From assembly GCF_023062595.1 (NCBI RefSeq), contig NZ_JALLAN010000022.1:18959-82958 (forward strand): a stretch of DNA of 64,000 bases, written 5' to 3'. How positions within the stretch are numbered: the stretch's first letter is position 1; the number at the start of each line of letters is the position of its first letter. Below, in pieces: positions 52,469 through 60,386 of this stretch. Position numbers and translations under genes: made by a program. Below the pieces are notes generated by a model. That model worked only from the letters and a program-made list of their open reading frames with translations, ran no database searches and was not told where the DNA came from. This stretch comes from Arthrobacter rhizosphaerae. Lineage in GTDB: Bacteria > Actinomycetota > Actinomycetes > Actinomycetales > Micrococcaceae.

Positions 52469-53911
52469 GTGGCTATTTCTGAACAATTGCCCGAAGTCGT
52501 TACCGATCAGGGTGAGAAGGCTACCTCTCGCGCCAAGCGAGCAAATTCAAAGACCGGTGCAGCGAAAAAAGATGCTGCAGCCGGTCTTTCTGTTTCCAGC
52601 AAACATACCGGGCTCCGGGCCGACGTTTCGACCTTCGTCATTGACACCTCCGTTTTGATCTCCGACCCCCGCGCGCTTTTGCGGTTTGCGGAGCATGAAG
52701 TGATAGTTCCCATCGTGGTGATCACCGAGCTTGAAGGGAAGCGCCACGATCCTGAGCTGGGGTACTTTGCCCGGAAGGCGCTAAGGCTCCTTGATGACCT
52801 TCGGGTCCAGCATGGTGGACTCAACCGCCCCATTCCTTTGGGTAACGACGGCGGCACGCTGGTGGTGGAGATGAACCACATATCCAGCGAGGTGCTTCCC
52901 GCCGGGTTCCGGAGCGGGGACAACGACAGCCGGATTCTCGCCGTCGCCAAGAACCTCGCCAACGAGGGCCGCAACGTGACGGTGGTGTCCAAAGACCTTC
53001 CCATGCGCGTCAAGGCATCTGCGATGGGCCTCAATGCGGACGAATACCGCAATGAGCTGGTGAAGGACTCTGGCTGGACCGGTGTCGCCGAGGTGGACGC
53101 GAGCGAGGCCGAGGTTGCAACCCTGTATGGGCACGAGCCCGTCTTCATACCGGCCGCTGCAGAAATGCCTGTCAACACCAACCTGGTGATTCTCTCCTCC
53201 AGGGGCTCAGCGCTGGGCCGGGTGGGAGCGGACAAACAGGTCCGACTGGTCAAGGGTGACCGTGACGTCTTCGGACTACACGGCCGCTCTGCCGAACAGC
53301 GGTTGGCCATCGACATGCTCATGGACCCATCCGTGGGGATTGTCTCCATTGGTGGGCGGGCAGGCACAGGAAAGTCAGCGCTCGCCCTCTGTGCGGGCCT
53401 CGAGGCTGTGTTGGAACGGCGGGAGCACCGAAAGGTAATCGTGTTCAGGCCGCTCTACGCGGTGGGTGGGCAGGAGCTTGGGTATCTGCCCGGTTCCGAA
53501 TCCGAGAAAATGAACCCCTGGGCGCAGGCGGTTTTCGACACCCTCGGGGCACTTGTCAGCCAGGAAGTGGTGGAAGAGGTTATGGACCGCGGCATGCTGG
53601 AAGTCATGCCGCTAACCCACATCCGCGGGCGCTCGCTGCATGACGCCTTCGTGATCGTTGACGAAGCCCAGTCACTGGAAAAGAACGTCCTGCTGACTGT
53701 TATGAGCCGGATCGGACAGAACTCGAAGATCGTCCTGACCCACGACGTCGCCCAGCGGGACAACCTGCGCGTGGGCCGTCACGACGGTATCGCCGCCGTC
53801 GTCGAGACCCTGAAGGGGCACCCCCTCTTCGGCCACATCACCCTGACCCGCTCCGAACGCTCACCGATCGCAGCGCTCGTCACCGAACTGCTCGAAGGGG
53901 CAGAAGTCTAG
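52469..53911 (+). CDS. PIN-PhoH fusion protein (PhoH2 type)
   Basis: Two-domain protein of about 480 residues. After a polar N-terminus, residues about 50-190 form a PIN RNase domain (FVIDTSVLISDP, VVITELEGKRHD, GDNDSRILAVAKN and VTVVSKDLPMRVKA holding the acidic residues). The C-terminal half is a PhoH ATPase/helicase: Walker A IGGRAGTGKSALALCAG, Walker B FVIVDEAQSL and the LTHDVAQRDN segment. The GTG at 52469 follows GGAG at five bases. This is the PhoH2 architecture (Rv1095), known as RNA helicase plus RNase. The leader before it is about 240 bases long. Confidence 0.92.
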   Translation: MAISEQLPEVVTDQGEKATSRAKRANSKTGAAKKDAAAGLSVSSKHTGLRADVSTFVIDTSVLISDPRALLRFAEHEVIVPIVVITELEGKRHDPELGYFARKALRLLDDLRVQHGGLNRPIPLGNDGGTLVVEMNHISSEVLPAGFRSGDNDSRILAVAKNLANEGRNVTVVSKDLPMRVKASAMGLNADEYRNELVKDSGWTGVAEVDASEAEVATLYGHEPVFIPAAAEMPVNTNLVILSSRGSALGRVGADKQVRLVKGDRDVFGLHGRSAEQRLAIDMLMDPSVGIVSIGGRAGTGKSALALCAGLEAVLERREHRKVIVFRPLYAVGGQELGYLPGSESEKMNPWAQAVFDTLGALVSQEVVEEVMDRGMLEVMPLTHIRGRSLHDAFVIVDEAQSLEKNVLLTVMSRIGQNSKIVLTHDVAQRDNLRVGRHDGIAAVVETLKGHPLFGHITLTRSERSPIAALVTELLEGAEV

Positions 53912-53916
53912 GCAGA

Positions 53917-53948
53917 GGAGCCGCGCGAGGTCACCTTCGCGCGGCTCC
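53917..53948 (+). terminator. terminator after the phoH-like gene
   Basis: Perfect 12-bp stem GGAGCCGCGCGA/TCGCGCGGCTCC with an eight-base loop; no T-run follows. Confidence 0.6.
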
Positions 53949-53966
53949 GGCGTCCCGCCGTCGCTT

Positions 53967-54069
53967 AGACACCTCCCGGCGCGTCGCTCCGGTCGCTGGC
54001 GACCTTCGAGCCGCTCTGGTCGGCGATGCGCTCCTTGCGGGAAACCGCAGCCGCGCTAGCACGGTGTCT
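53967..54069. repeat. intergenic element bounded by AGACACC/GGTGTCT inverted repeats
   Basis: A GC-rich segment of 103 bases begins with AGACACC and ends with its inverse, with GCGCG/CGCGC also paired a few bases inward and a smaller GGTCGC-TG-GCGACC palindrome inside. It fills the gap between two convergent genes. It could be a structured RNA or a small repeat element; other copies cannot be checked here. Confidence 0.3.
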
Positions 54070-54087
54070 CGGCTCCCGCTCGGCCGG

Positions 54088-54732
54088 TCAAAATTTAAGG
54101 AAGTGGGCCAGGGGCTCGTGGCCTTGTACTTTCAGGGTCCAGTCGGGGCGCTTGAATGTTTCCGGAGTTACCTGGATCTGATGGACGATGCGCCGGGTAC
54201 CGGACCAGGCCTGGCGGCTTGTTCCGTTGGATTCGTAGCCCAGGGACCGGGACACACCGAGGGAGGGTGCGTTCCAGTCGAGCGCCTCGGACCTGGCAAG
54301 GTCGGCTTTCAGGTAGTCGAAGGCATAGAGGATCAGGGCCGCGCGCATTTCCTTGCCGAACCCGAGTCCTTGGGCGCTGCTCCTGAGCCAGGACCCGGTG
54401 GAGACAGTCTTCAGCGTTGCGAAGTCCTTTGCCTCCATGTCCTGGCATCCCAGAAACTGGCCCTCATGCCAGACGCCGAAGAGCAGCATCCATGACTCCG
54501 GAGAGGTGCCGGCCCGGCACTGCCAATACCAGCGCGCCATGTTGGCTCCAAGTTCATCAGGTCGAACTTCCGTCCAAGGATTGCTGAACGGGCTGCGACC
54601 CGGTTCATGGATGCCACTGGCGGCCGCCTCCACAGCGGAGGCGATGTCCTCGTCGCGGATCGGCCGCAGTTCAAGACGCGGAGTAGTAAGGGTGAGCCCG
54701 AAGGGGGGCCAGATGGTGCTGAGGGCAGTCAT
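54088..54732 (-). CDS. GNAT family N-acetyltransferase
   Basis: RimJ/RimL-type acetyltransferase, 214 residues. N-terminal TPRLELRPIRDEDIASAVEAA, a GSWLRSSAQGLGFGKEMRAALILYAFDYL segment with the acetyl-CoA Q/G-x-x-G-x-G/A pattern, and ARSEALDWNAPSLGVSRSLGYE near the end are characteristic. RimJ-type enzymes acetylate protein N-termini or small amines; the substrate is not known here. Its ATG at 54732 is well separated from the next minus-strand gene. Confidence 0.87.
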   Translation of the reverse strand: MTALSTIWPPFGLTLTTPRLELRPIRDEDIASAVEAAASGIHEPGRSPFSNPWTEVRPDELGANMARWYWQCRAGTSPESWMLLFGVWHEGQFLGCQDMEAKDFATLKTVSTGSWLRSSAQGLGFGKEMRAALILYAFDYLKADLARSEALDWNAPSLGVSRSLGYESNGTSRQAWSGTRRIVHQIQVTPETFKRPDWTLKVQGHEPLAHFLKF

Positions 54733-54800
54733 TCAGGAAGCCTAGTCCCAATGCCGGAGTTCCGGAGGAGTCTCACGCCGCCGGGTTTCCCGCCGGGGAT

Positions 54801-55610
54801 TCACACGCCGTCGGGGATGTCCCAGCTGATATGGCGGCGGACATCCGTCAGGTTCATGGACTCGGCCAGGAACAGATCGTCAAGCATGTACTCGTCGACG
54901 GCCAGGATCTTTAGCCAGTGACCGCCGGAAGGGCCGTCCAGCCAGCTGCTGGCAACGCACACGCCCGTACCGACGTCGACCCTCACCAGATTGCGGCCCT
55001 CGCGGCAGAGCGGCGCCGACGGATCAGTTGGCCGATAAGCAGCGTTAGGGACCGCTATGGCTTGCATTGCAGGCCGTCCCTCGTGATCCACTTCAGTGAT
55101 GGAAGTCAGCTCCACCGCATTCAGGTTGGGGAATTCAGCGGGAACCGGGGAATTTCCGGCCAGCTCCACGGGGTCCAGGGCCGCTGCGAAGCGGCCGTTT
55201 CCAAAACAAGGCTCACCGTAGGCGGCCTCGGGACGGCGGCGGACCAGCCCGCCGTCGTCGTACACGGGTGTCACCAGCTGTGGCGGCAGCAACCAGGACT
55301 TCCGGGTGGAACTGACGTAGAGACCGTCGCGGGAGTCGTTGATGCCGGTGGTGCTGTGCAGCACCGTGCCATCGGCTGATTCGAGACGAAGGGCTCCGGG
55401 GCGTCGGAGCCAGGCCCGGACCATAACCGACTCCGAGGCATTGCCTGCTATCGGGGAATCAGGGGGTTGTTCGCGGTACTCAAAGCGGAGGGTCTGCCAC
55501 TTCCAGGGTGAGGACCGGCACAGGTTCCGGAACCGCGTAGGCGCGTCCATACTGCCATTCTGCTGGGCGGATTCCGCCTGGTGCTGGGTGTCCCACGACC
55601 ACATATCCAC
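54801..55610 (-). CDS. hypothetical protein
   Basis: Protein of about 269 residues with no family I recognise. No signal peptide or membrane helix is evident. It is rich in Arg, Trp and Pro, with a beta-type composition (for example VMVRAWLRRPGALRLESADGT, then a Trp/Leu-rich end near DLFLAESMNL). Third-position GC bias supports coding. The start is either GTG at 55610 or ATG at 55604. It stands alone, divergent from the prepilin peptidase. Confidence 0.7.
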   Translation of the reverse strand: MDMWSWDTQHQAESAQQNGSMDAPTRFRNLCRSSPWKWQTLRFEYREQPPDSPIAGNASESVMVRAWLRRPGALRLESADGTVLHSTTGINDSRDGLYVSSTRKSWLLPPQLVTPVYDDGGLVRRRPEAAYGEPCFGNGRFAAALDPVELAGNSPVPAEFPNLNAVELTSITEVDHEGRPAMQAIAVPNAAYRPTDPSAPLCREGRNLVRVDVGTGVCVASSWLDGPSGGHWLKILAVDEYMLDDLFLAESMNLTDVRRHISWDIPDGV

Positions 55611-55664
55611 AGTTTACGCGCGGGCGTCGTTCGCAGGCCGGGAAAAGCCGGTAGCATCCGGAGA

Positions 55665-56225
55665 GTGATCCGACGACTGGGCGAACTGTGGGAAGCAACA
55701 CCTTTAGCCTTCTGGCTGGTGTTGGCGGCGTGCGCCTACTTTCTGGTCATGGCGGCATGGCTCACTGTTATCGACGTGAAACACCACCTGCTGCCGAACC
55801 GGATCGTTTTTCCCTCCTATGGCGTGGCCGGCGCACTCCTGCTGGGAGCGACGACGGTTTATGCGGTGTCCGGTGCCCTTGCGGTTGCGGAAGCACCCGA
55901 CGGCGGAGCCGCCCTCTGGGGCATACCCGGGCTCCGCATTCTGGCAGGCGCTGCTGTCATGTGGCTCTTCTATTTCATTCTCCGACAGGTGTATCCGCCC
56001 GGCATGGGGTTTGGTGACGTCAAGCTTGCAGGAGTGTTGGGAATCTACCTTGGGTATCTTGGCTGGGCGCACATCTTTGCCGGCACCTTTGCCGCCTTCC
56101 TCTTTGGCGGATTGTGGAGTCTGGGACTGCTGGCGGCCCGGAGGGGAACCCTCAAATCAGATATCCCTTTTGGGCCCTTTATGCTGGCCGGCTCCGCCAC
56201 GGCCATGCTGTTTCTTCCGGCATGA
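55665..56225 (+). CDS. prepilin peptidase (A24 family), short form
   Basis: Aspartic membrane protease of the type 4 prepilin peptidase/preflagellin peptidase family, about 186 residues with five hydrophobic segments. The two catalytic Asp residues are visible in TVIDVKHHLLPNRI and GMGFGDVKLAG. The N-terminal Cys-rich methylase domain of PilD is missing, as in TadV/CpaA-type enzymes. The start is a GTG at 55665. No pilin or secretion ATPase genes are in the window, so its substrates are probably encoded elsewhere (for example a tad locus). Confidence 0.88.
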   Translation: MIRRLGELWEATPLAFWLVLAACAYFLVMAAWLTVIDVKHHLLPNRIVFPSYGVAGALLLGATTVYAVSGALAVAEAPDGGAALWGIPGLRILAGAAVMWLFYFILRQVYPPGMGFGDVKLAGVLGIYLGYLGWAHIFAGTFAAFLFGGLWSLGLLAARRGTLKSDIPFGPFMLAGSATAMLFLPA

Positions 56226-56400
56226 GGAATTGGTTGGTCTGACGCCGCCGAAAAATGCGTCTGCAGGAATTTGCCGCTGCTCGAGGCGCTGTTGAAATTG
56301 CCGCCATTCCGTTACCGGCCCGACTTTCCGCTGCTTCCCCCTGGGAGGAAACTGGCATCAGTACACACAGCCATACGGGCGAACTTGGGGAGGCTGTAAA

Positions 56401-57072
56401 GTGGCGGGCAGCCTTTTGAGCAGGATTGCACGGGCAGTCCTTGTTGCGGTCGCATTGACCGTTGCCTTGGGAGGATGCGGTGATCTGCCCGGGGCACCTG
56501 CTCCGAAGCCCACAATCCCAGTGGCCGAGAGGGCTTCGCAGATCCCGCTGCCGCCTGATTCGCCGTTGGAACCGGGCGTGCCGCTGGGGTCGGCCGAGCC
56601 ATGGAAATCAGACCCGCCGTCGGACCCTGGCGAGCCCTTGGAGCCCATGCCCGCCAGTCCCGCTACCCCGAATCCGGTTCCCAGTTGCCAGGGGGGACCG
56701 TTCGGGTGCCGTACGTTTACCTCTGTTGGCGGTAGGGATGGCTCCGGCGAGCTTGAGTGGCTGAAAGCCCAGCCCCTTGAGGTGTCGTCCATCTTCGTGA
56801 ACGACACCTGGACTATTGGCGTGGGAACACCGTGTAATTCGATGGGCGTGAGTGTGACGGTCCAAGGAAACCAACTGATTCCAGGCGACATTGTCTCGAC
56901 GGCGATGGCATGCCAGGGGCCCGAAGGCAGCTATGAAAATTGGACCCATGAGCTCTTCAAACAGGCAGTGACCTGGGAGCTGGTGGGGGAGTCCCTGGTG
57001 CTTCGGAACGGCCATGGCACCGTGGAGCTGAAGGACTCCGGGCCCAATCCCTACGGCCAGGCAGCAGGTTGA
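56401..57072 (+). CDS. hypothetical lipoprotein
   Basis: Secreted lipoprotein of about 223 residues. The GTG at 56401 follows GGGGAGG; the signal peptide ends in the lipobox VALGGC, and the mature part begins with a Pro/Glu-rich linker up to about residue 90. The following domain contains four Cys residues (including SCQGGPFGC and TPCNS), suggesting disulfides, and a VQGNQLIPGDIVSTAMAC stretch. The linker is reminiscent of META/copper-binding lipoproteins, but I do not recognise the family with confidence. Confidence 0.75.
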   Translation: MAGSLLSRIARAVLVAVALTVALGGCGDLPGAPAPKPTIPVAERASQIPLPPDSPLEPGVPLGSAEPWKSDPPSDPGEPLEPMPASPATPNPVPSCQGGPFGCRTFTSVGGRDGSGELEWLKAQPLEVSSIFVNDTWTIGVGTPCNSMGVSVTVQGNQLIPGDIVSTAMACQGPEGSYENWTHELFKQAVTWELVGESLVLRNGHGTVELKDSGPNPYGQAAG

Positions 57073-57136
57073 ATCTGTCCTTGCCGTTTACCTTCCTTGT
57101 CTCTTTCCGTTGTGGATCCTCAGCTAGGCTGACGTG

Positions 57137-57607
57137 ATGGCGACTCCGGATTACATTCTCAAAATCCGTCAGAAGATTGGCAACGACCCGTTGTGGCTGC
57201 CGGCCGTCCGGGGCATTGTCTTCGATGATGAAGGCCGTGTGTTGCTGGGCCAACGGTCGGACAACGGACAGTGGGCACTGATTACCGGCATGCTCGAACC
57301 AGGCGAGCACCCCGCACCGGGGATTGTCCGCGAGATCTTCGAGGAGACCGCGATCATCGCCGAACCAGAGCGCGTAGTCTCTGTAGGCACCGTGGGCCCG
57401 GTGACATTCCCCAACGGCGACGTTTGCGAATTCCTTGACGTTGCCTTCCGCTGCCGCCATGTCTCTGGAGAACCTCGGGTCAACGATGACGAATCCCTGG
57501 CCGTGGGCTGGTTCAGACTGGATGAACTGCCGGATCTCATGCCCGGCCATCTGGCGAGTATCCACCTCGCGCTGGATCCTGCCGAGGCCGTTCACTTCGA
57601 GCCGTAG
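57137..57607 (+). CDS. Nudix hydrolase
   Basis: Nudix enzyme of 156 residues hydrolysing a nucleoside diphosphate linked to some group X. The Nudix box GMLEPGEHPAPGIVREIFEETAI keeps all catalytic Glu residues and the Arg, but the penultimate conserved Gly is Ala. The sequence RGIVFDDEGRVLLGQRSDNGQWALITG is the typical approach to the box. Start is an ATG at 57137 or the overlapping GTG at 57134. Substrate is not predictable. Confidence 0.9.
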   Translation: MATPDYILKIRQKIGNDPLWLPAVRGIVFDDEGRVLLGQRSDNGQWALITGMLEPGEHPAPGIVREIFEETAIIAEPERVVSVGTVGPVTFPNGDVCEFLDVAFRCRHVSGEPRVNDDESLAVGWFRLDELPDLMPGHLASIHLALDPAEAVHFEP

Positions 57608-57750
57608 GGCAGTCTTGAGGGACGCGAACCGGAGTCCGGGGAGAAGGACTGCCTCGACCACATGGCCGCGGTGACCATACACGGGAGCGGCTACGCCCAC
57701 TTCGTCGAGGCTTCGCCATAGTTCAAACCATCCAGTCCTATCGGAGGACC

Positions 57751-58275
57751 ATGAAATACGACCCGGCCACGCCACCTGAGGTTGCCCTCGCCGTAGCTGT
57801 TGTGCAGCGCCGAGCCGTGGTGTTCGGATGGTGGTATTTCCCAATGCTGCTGGCCATCTGCGGGGCGGTCTATGCAATCACCGCACTGGCGGTTGGTCAG
57901 GCCGCGGAAATTGAGACCGGGATGGGGATGACCGTCCTGGGATTGATCATGTCGGGGCTAGGCTGGCTGATCTCGGCTGGACTGAGGTTCAGCAAAAAGC
58001 CACCCAATCCTGCCGGATACATCCCACGGGTGGAGCAGGCGATCCGTAGCAACCCACCGGTCATCATCTTCTGCTTCATAATGGCGGCACTGTCATTCCT
58101 CGGAGGGATTGCCATGATCATCCTCCTCAACTTCGGGCGAATGGCTGCTGTCCCGGTGGCCATCTCGATCGCAGCCTTCTTCCTCGGCGTCGCATTTTCA
58201 ATGATTCTGAACCAACGTCTCCTGGTGGCAGCAATGAAGGTGAGAGTGTGGCAAGGACCGAACCCAACCCGGTAA
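57751..58275 (+). CDS. hypothetical membrane protein
   Basis: Protein of 174 residues with four hydrophobic segments in two pairs (FPMLLAICGAVYAITALAV and MTVLGLIMSGLGWLISAGL; then VIIFCFIMAALSFLGGIAMI and VPVAISIAAFFLGVAFSMI). The loop between is rich in Pro and Lys. No family is recognised. Third-position GC bias and a GGAGGACC ribosome site support coding. Confidence 0.75.
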   Translation: MKYDPATPPEVALAVAVVQRRAVVFGWWYFPMLLAICGAVYAITALAVGQAAEIETGMGMTVLGLIMSGLGWLISAGLRFSKKPPNPAGYIPRVEQAIRSNPPVIIFCFIMAALSFLGGIAMIILLNFGRMAAVPVAISIAAFFLGVAFSMILNQRLLVAAMKVRVWQGPNPTR

Positions 58276-58555
58276 TCATCCCGGAACGTCCCCTCTACTA
58301 CGGGCCATTGTTGGCATTTGGGCCACTATTGACACCCTTGCGTGCTGACTGCCATATTTTTCAGTACGCGCCATGTGCATCTTGTTGTGTAATACGCAAT
58401 TCTCGATCGGCCAAGTGATCCCAGCCAGCCTGGAACCATCCCTTTGGGCGCAGCGAGCCATCCCTTTGGGTAGCGGCCACTGGACGCCCCAGACTCTAGT
58501 ATTTGGTAGTCGGGTGGGCGCTATTCGTCCGACCAACGAAAGGAACACAGGAAAC

Positions 58556-59659
58556 ATGGTTCACAAAGTAAAGGCAGTCATCGCCAAGGAAAAGAACGCT
58601 CCGGTTACGGTGGAGACCATTCTGGTACCGGATCCGGGTCCAGGCGAGGCCTTGGTGGACATCCTCACCTGCGGCGTCTGCCACACCGACCTCCACTACA
58701 AGCAAGGCGGAATCACCGATGATTTCCCCGTCCTGCTGGGCCATGAAGCCACAGGGGTTGTCAGCGCGGTCGGTCCCGGCGTTACCGAAGTGGCGGCAGG
58801 CGACCGTGTCATCCTCAACTGGCGGGCCGTCTGCGGCAGCTGCCGGGCCTGCGCCAAGGGACAGCCGCAGTACTGCTTCAACACCTACAACGCCACACAG
58901 AAGATGACCCTTGAGGACGGCACCGAACTCTCGCCCGCACTCGGCATTGGCGCCTTCGCTGAGAAGACCCTTGTGGCTGCAGGGCAGTGCACCAAGGTGG
59001 ATGACGACGTCGATCCCGCCGCCGTCGGGCTGCTCGGCTGCGGTGTGATGGCCGGAATTGGGGCCGCGATCAACACTGGCGAGGTAAAGCGCGGCGAGTC
59101 TGTGGCGGTGATCGGTTGCGGCGGCGTGGGTATCGCCGCCATCGCAGGGGCGAAGCTGGCAGGTGCCACCACGATCATCGCCGTCGATATCGACGCCAAC
59201 AAGGTGGAGCTGGCCAGGTCCCTGGGCGCCACCCACGGGATTGATTCCTCCAAAGAGGACCCGGTCGAGGCCATTAGATCCTTGACGGGAGGCAACGGTG
59301 CTGATGTGGTGATTGACGCCGTCGGCCGTCCGGAGACGTACAAGCAGGCGTTCTACGCCCGCGATCTAGCAGGCCGCGTGGTGCTGGTGGGCGTCCCGAC
59401 GCCGGACATGAAGCTCGAACTGCCGCTGCTGGATGTCTTTGGCCGGGGCGGCTCCCTGAAGTCATCCTGGTACGGGGACTGCTTGCCGTCCCGCGACTTC
59501 CCGATGCTGGTCCAGCACTACAAGCAGGGAAACCTGAACCTGGACGCGTTCGTCACGGAGCGGATCACCATTGACCAGGTGGAGGAGGCCTTCGAAAAGA
59601 TGCATGAGGGCAAGGTCCTCCGATCAGTAGTTGAACTCCCTCAGGTGGTGAAGCTCTGA
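58556..59659 (+). CDS. mscR: S-(hydroxymethyl)mycothiol dehydrogenase / S-nitrosomycothiol reductase
   Basis: Zinc-dependent class III alcohol dehydrogenase type, about 367 residues, detoxifying formaldehyde through its mycothiol adduct. Catalytic zinc ligands are Cys39 in TCGVCHTDLH, His63 in LGHEATG and a later Cys. The structural zinc loop is CGSCRACAKGQPQYC. NAD binding is at VIGCGGVGIAAIAGAKLAG. The ATG at 58556 follows AGGAACACAGGAAAC. The next gene, a metallo-hydrolase, overlaps it by one base. Mca in this window also uses mycothiol. Confidence 0.93.
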   Translation: MVHKVKAVIAKEKNAPVTVETILVPDPGPGEALVDILTCGVCHTDLHYKQGGITDDFPVLLGHEATGVVSAVGPGVTEVAAGDRVILNWRAVCGSCRACAKGQPQYCFNTYNATQKMTLEDGTELSPALGIGAFAEKTLVAAGQCTKVDDDVDPAAVGLLGCGVMAGIGAAINTGEVKRGESVAVIGCGGVGIAAIAGAKLAGATTIIAVDIDANKVELARSLGATHGIDSSKEDPVEAIRSLTGGNGADVVIDAVGRPETYKQAFYARDLAGRVVLVGVPTPDMKLELPLLDVFGRGGSLKSSWYGDCLPSRDFPMLVQHYKQGNLNLDAFVTERITIDQVEEAFEKMHEGKVLRSVVELPQVVKL

Positions 59660-60279
59660 TGGGCGTCACCATCGAGAACCTGGTCACCTCGGGAACTTTT
59701 TCGCTCGACGGCGGTACTTGGGACGTGGACAACAACGTCTGGATCGTGGGGAACGACGACGAATGCGTGATCATCGACTCCCCGCATGACGCTGCCGCAA
59801 TTATCAGCCAGGTCCGCGGCCGGAAGGTGCTGGCCATCCTGCTGACGCACGCGCACAACGACCACATCGGGGCGGCCAGGGAAGTTGCTGAGGCAGTGGA
59901 TGCGCCAATCCACCTGCACCCTGACGACCTGATGCTGTGGGAGCAGGTCTATCCCGGCGACAGGCCGGAGCAGGACCTTGCTGACGGCGACGTTATAGAG
60001 GTGGCAGGCGCGAGTCTGCGGGCCATCCATACCCCCGGTCATTCGCCCGGCTCCACGTGTTTCCTGTTAGAGGAGGAAGGAACGGTGTTCACCGGAGATA
60101 CGCTCTTCAACGGCGGTCCTGGCGCGACCGGGAGATCCTACAGCGACTACCCCACTATCCTCACATCGATCCGGGAGCGCCTGCTCACACTCCCTCCCGC
60201 GACCGTGGTGCGCACCGGTCATGGCGACAACACCACCATCGGAGCGGAGCAGGAGACGCTGGCGAAGGTTTCACAGTAG
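59659..60279 (+). CDS. MBL fold metallo-hydrolase
   Basis: Glyoxalase II-like metallo-beta-lactamase fold protein, 206 residues. The metal motif THAHNDHIGAA, the HTPGHSPGSTCFLLEEEGTVFTGDTLF pattern and RTGHGDNTTIG provide the His/Asp ligands. The ATG overlaps the mscR stop, so the two are translationally coupled. The same pairing is recalled for Mycobacterium Rv2259-Rv2260. A role in hydrolysing an S-acyl- or S-formyl-mycothiol product is a reasonable inference. Confidence 0.9.
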   Translation: MGVTIENLVTSGTFSLDGGTWDVDNNVWIVGNDDECVIIDSPHDAAAIISQVRGRKVLAILLTHAHNDHIGAAREVAEAVDAPIHLHPDDLMLWEQVYPGDRPEQDLADGDVIEVAGASLRAIHTPGHSPGSTCFLLEEEGTVFTGDTLFNGGPGATGRSYSDYPTILTSIRERLLTLPPATVVRTGHGDNTTIGAEQETLAKVSQ

Positions 60280-60299
60280 CCGGTGAACTCAACACATAT

Positions 60300-60329
60300 A
60301 AGGCGCGCCGGGAATGCCTGGCGCGTCTT
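60300..60329 (+). terminator. hairpin after the mscR unit
   Basis: Ten-pair stem AAGGCGCGCC/GGCGCGTCTT with one G-T pair and a ten-base loop, in the gap between the MBL gene and the convergent HNH gene. Confidence 0.6.
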
Positions 60330-60386
60330 AGTTCCGCCCGGAACCAGCCGGGAACAGCACAAAGAAGACCCTGGTCGGTTAGGAAA

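Noticed and set aside
56255..56419. 54-codon frame overlapping the start of the lipoprotein gene
   Set aside because: No ribosome site before its ATG and no recognisable feature; the lipoprotein start in another frame is well supported.
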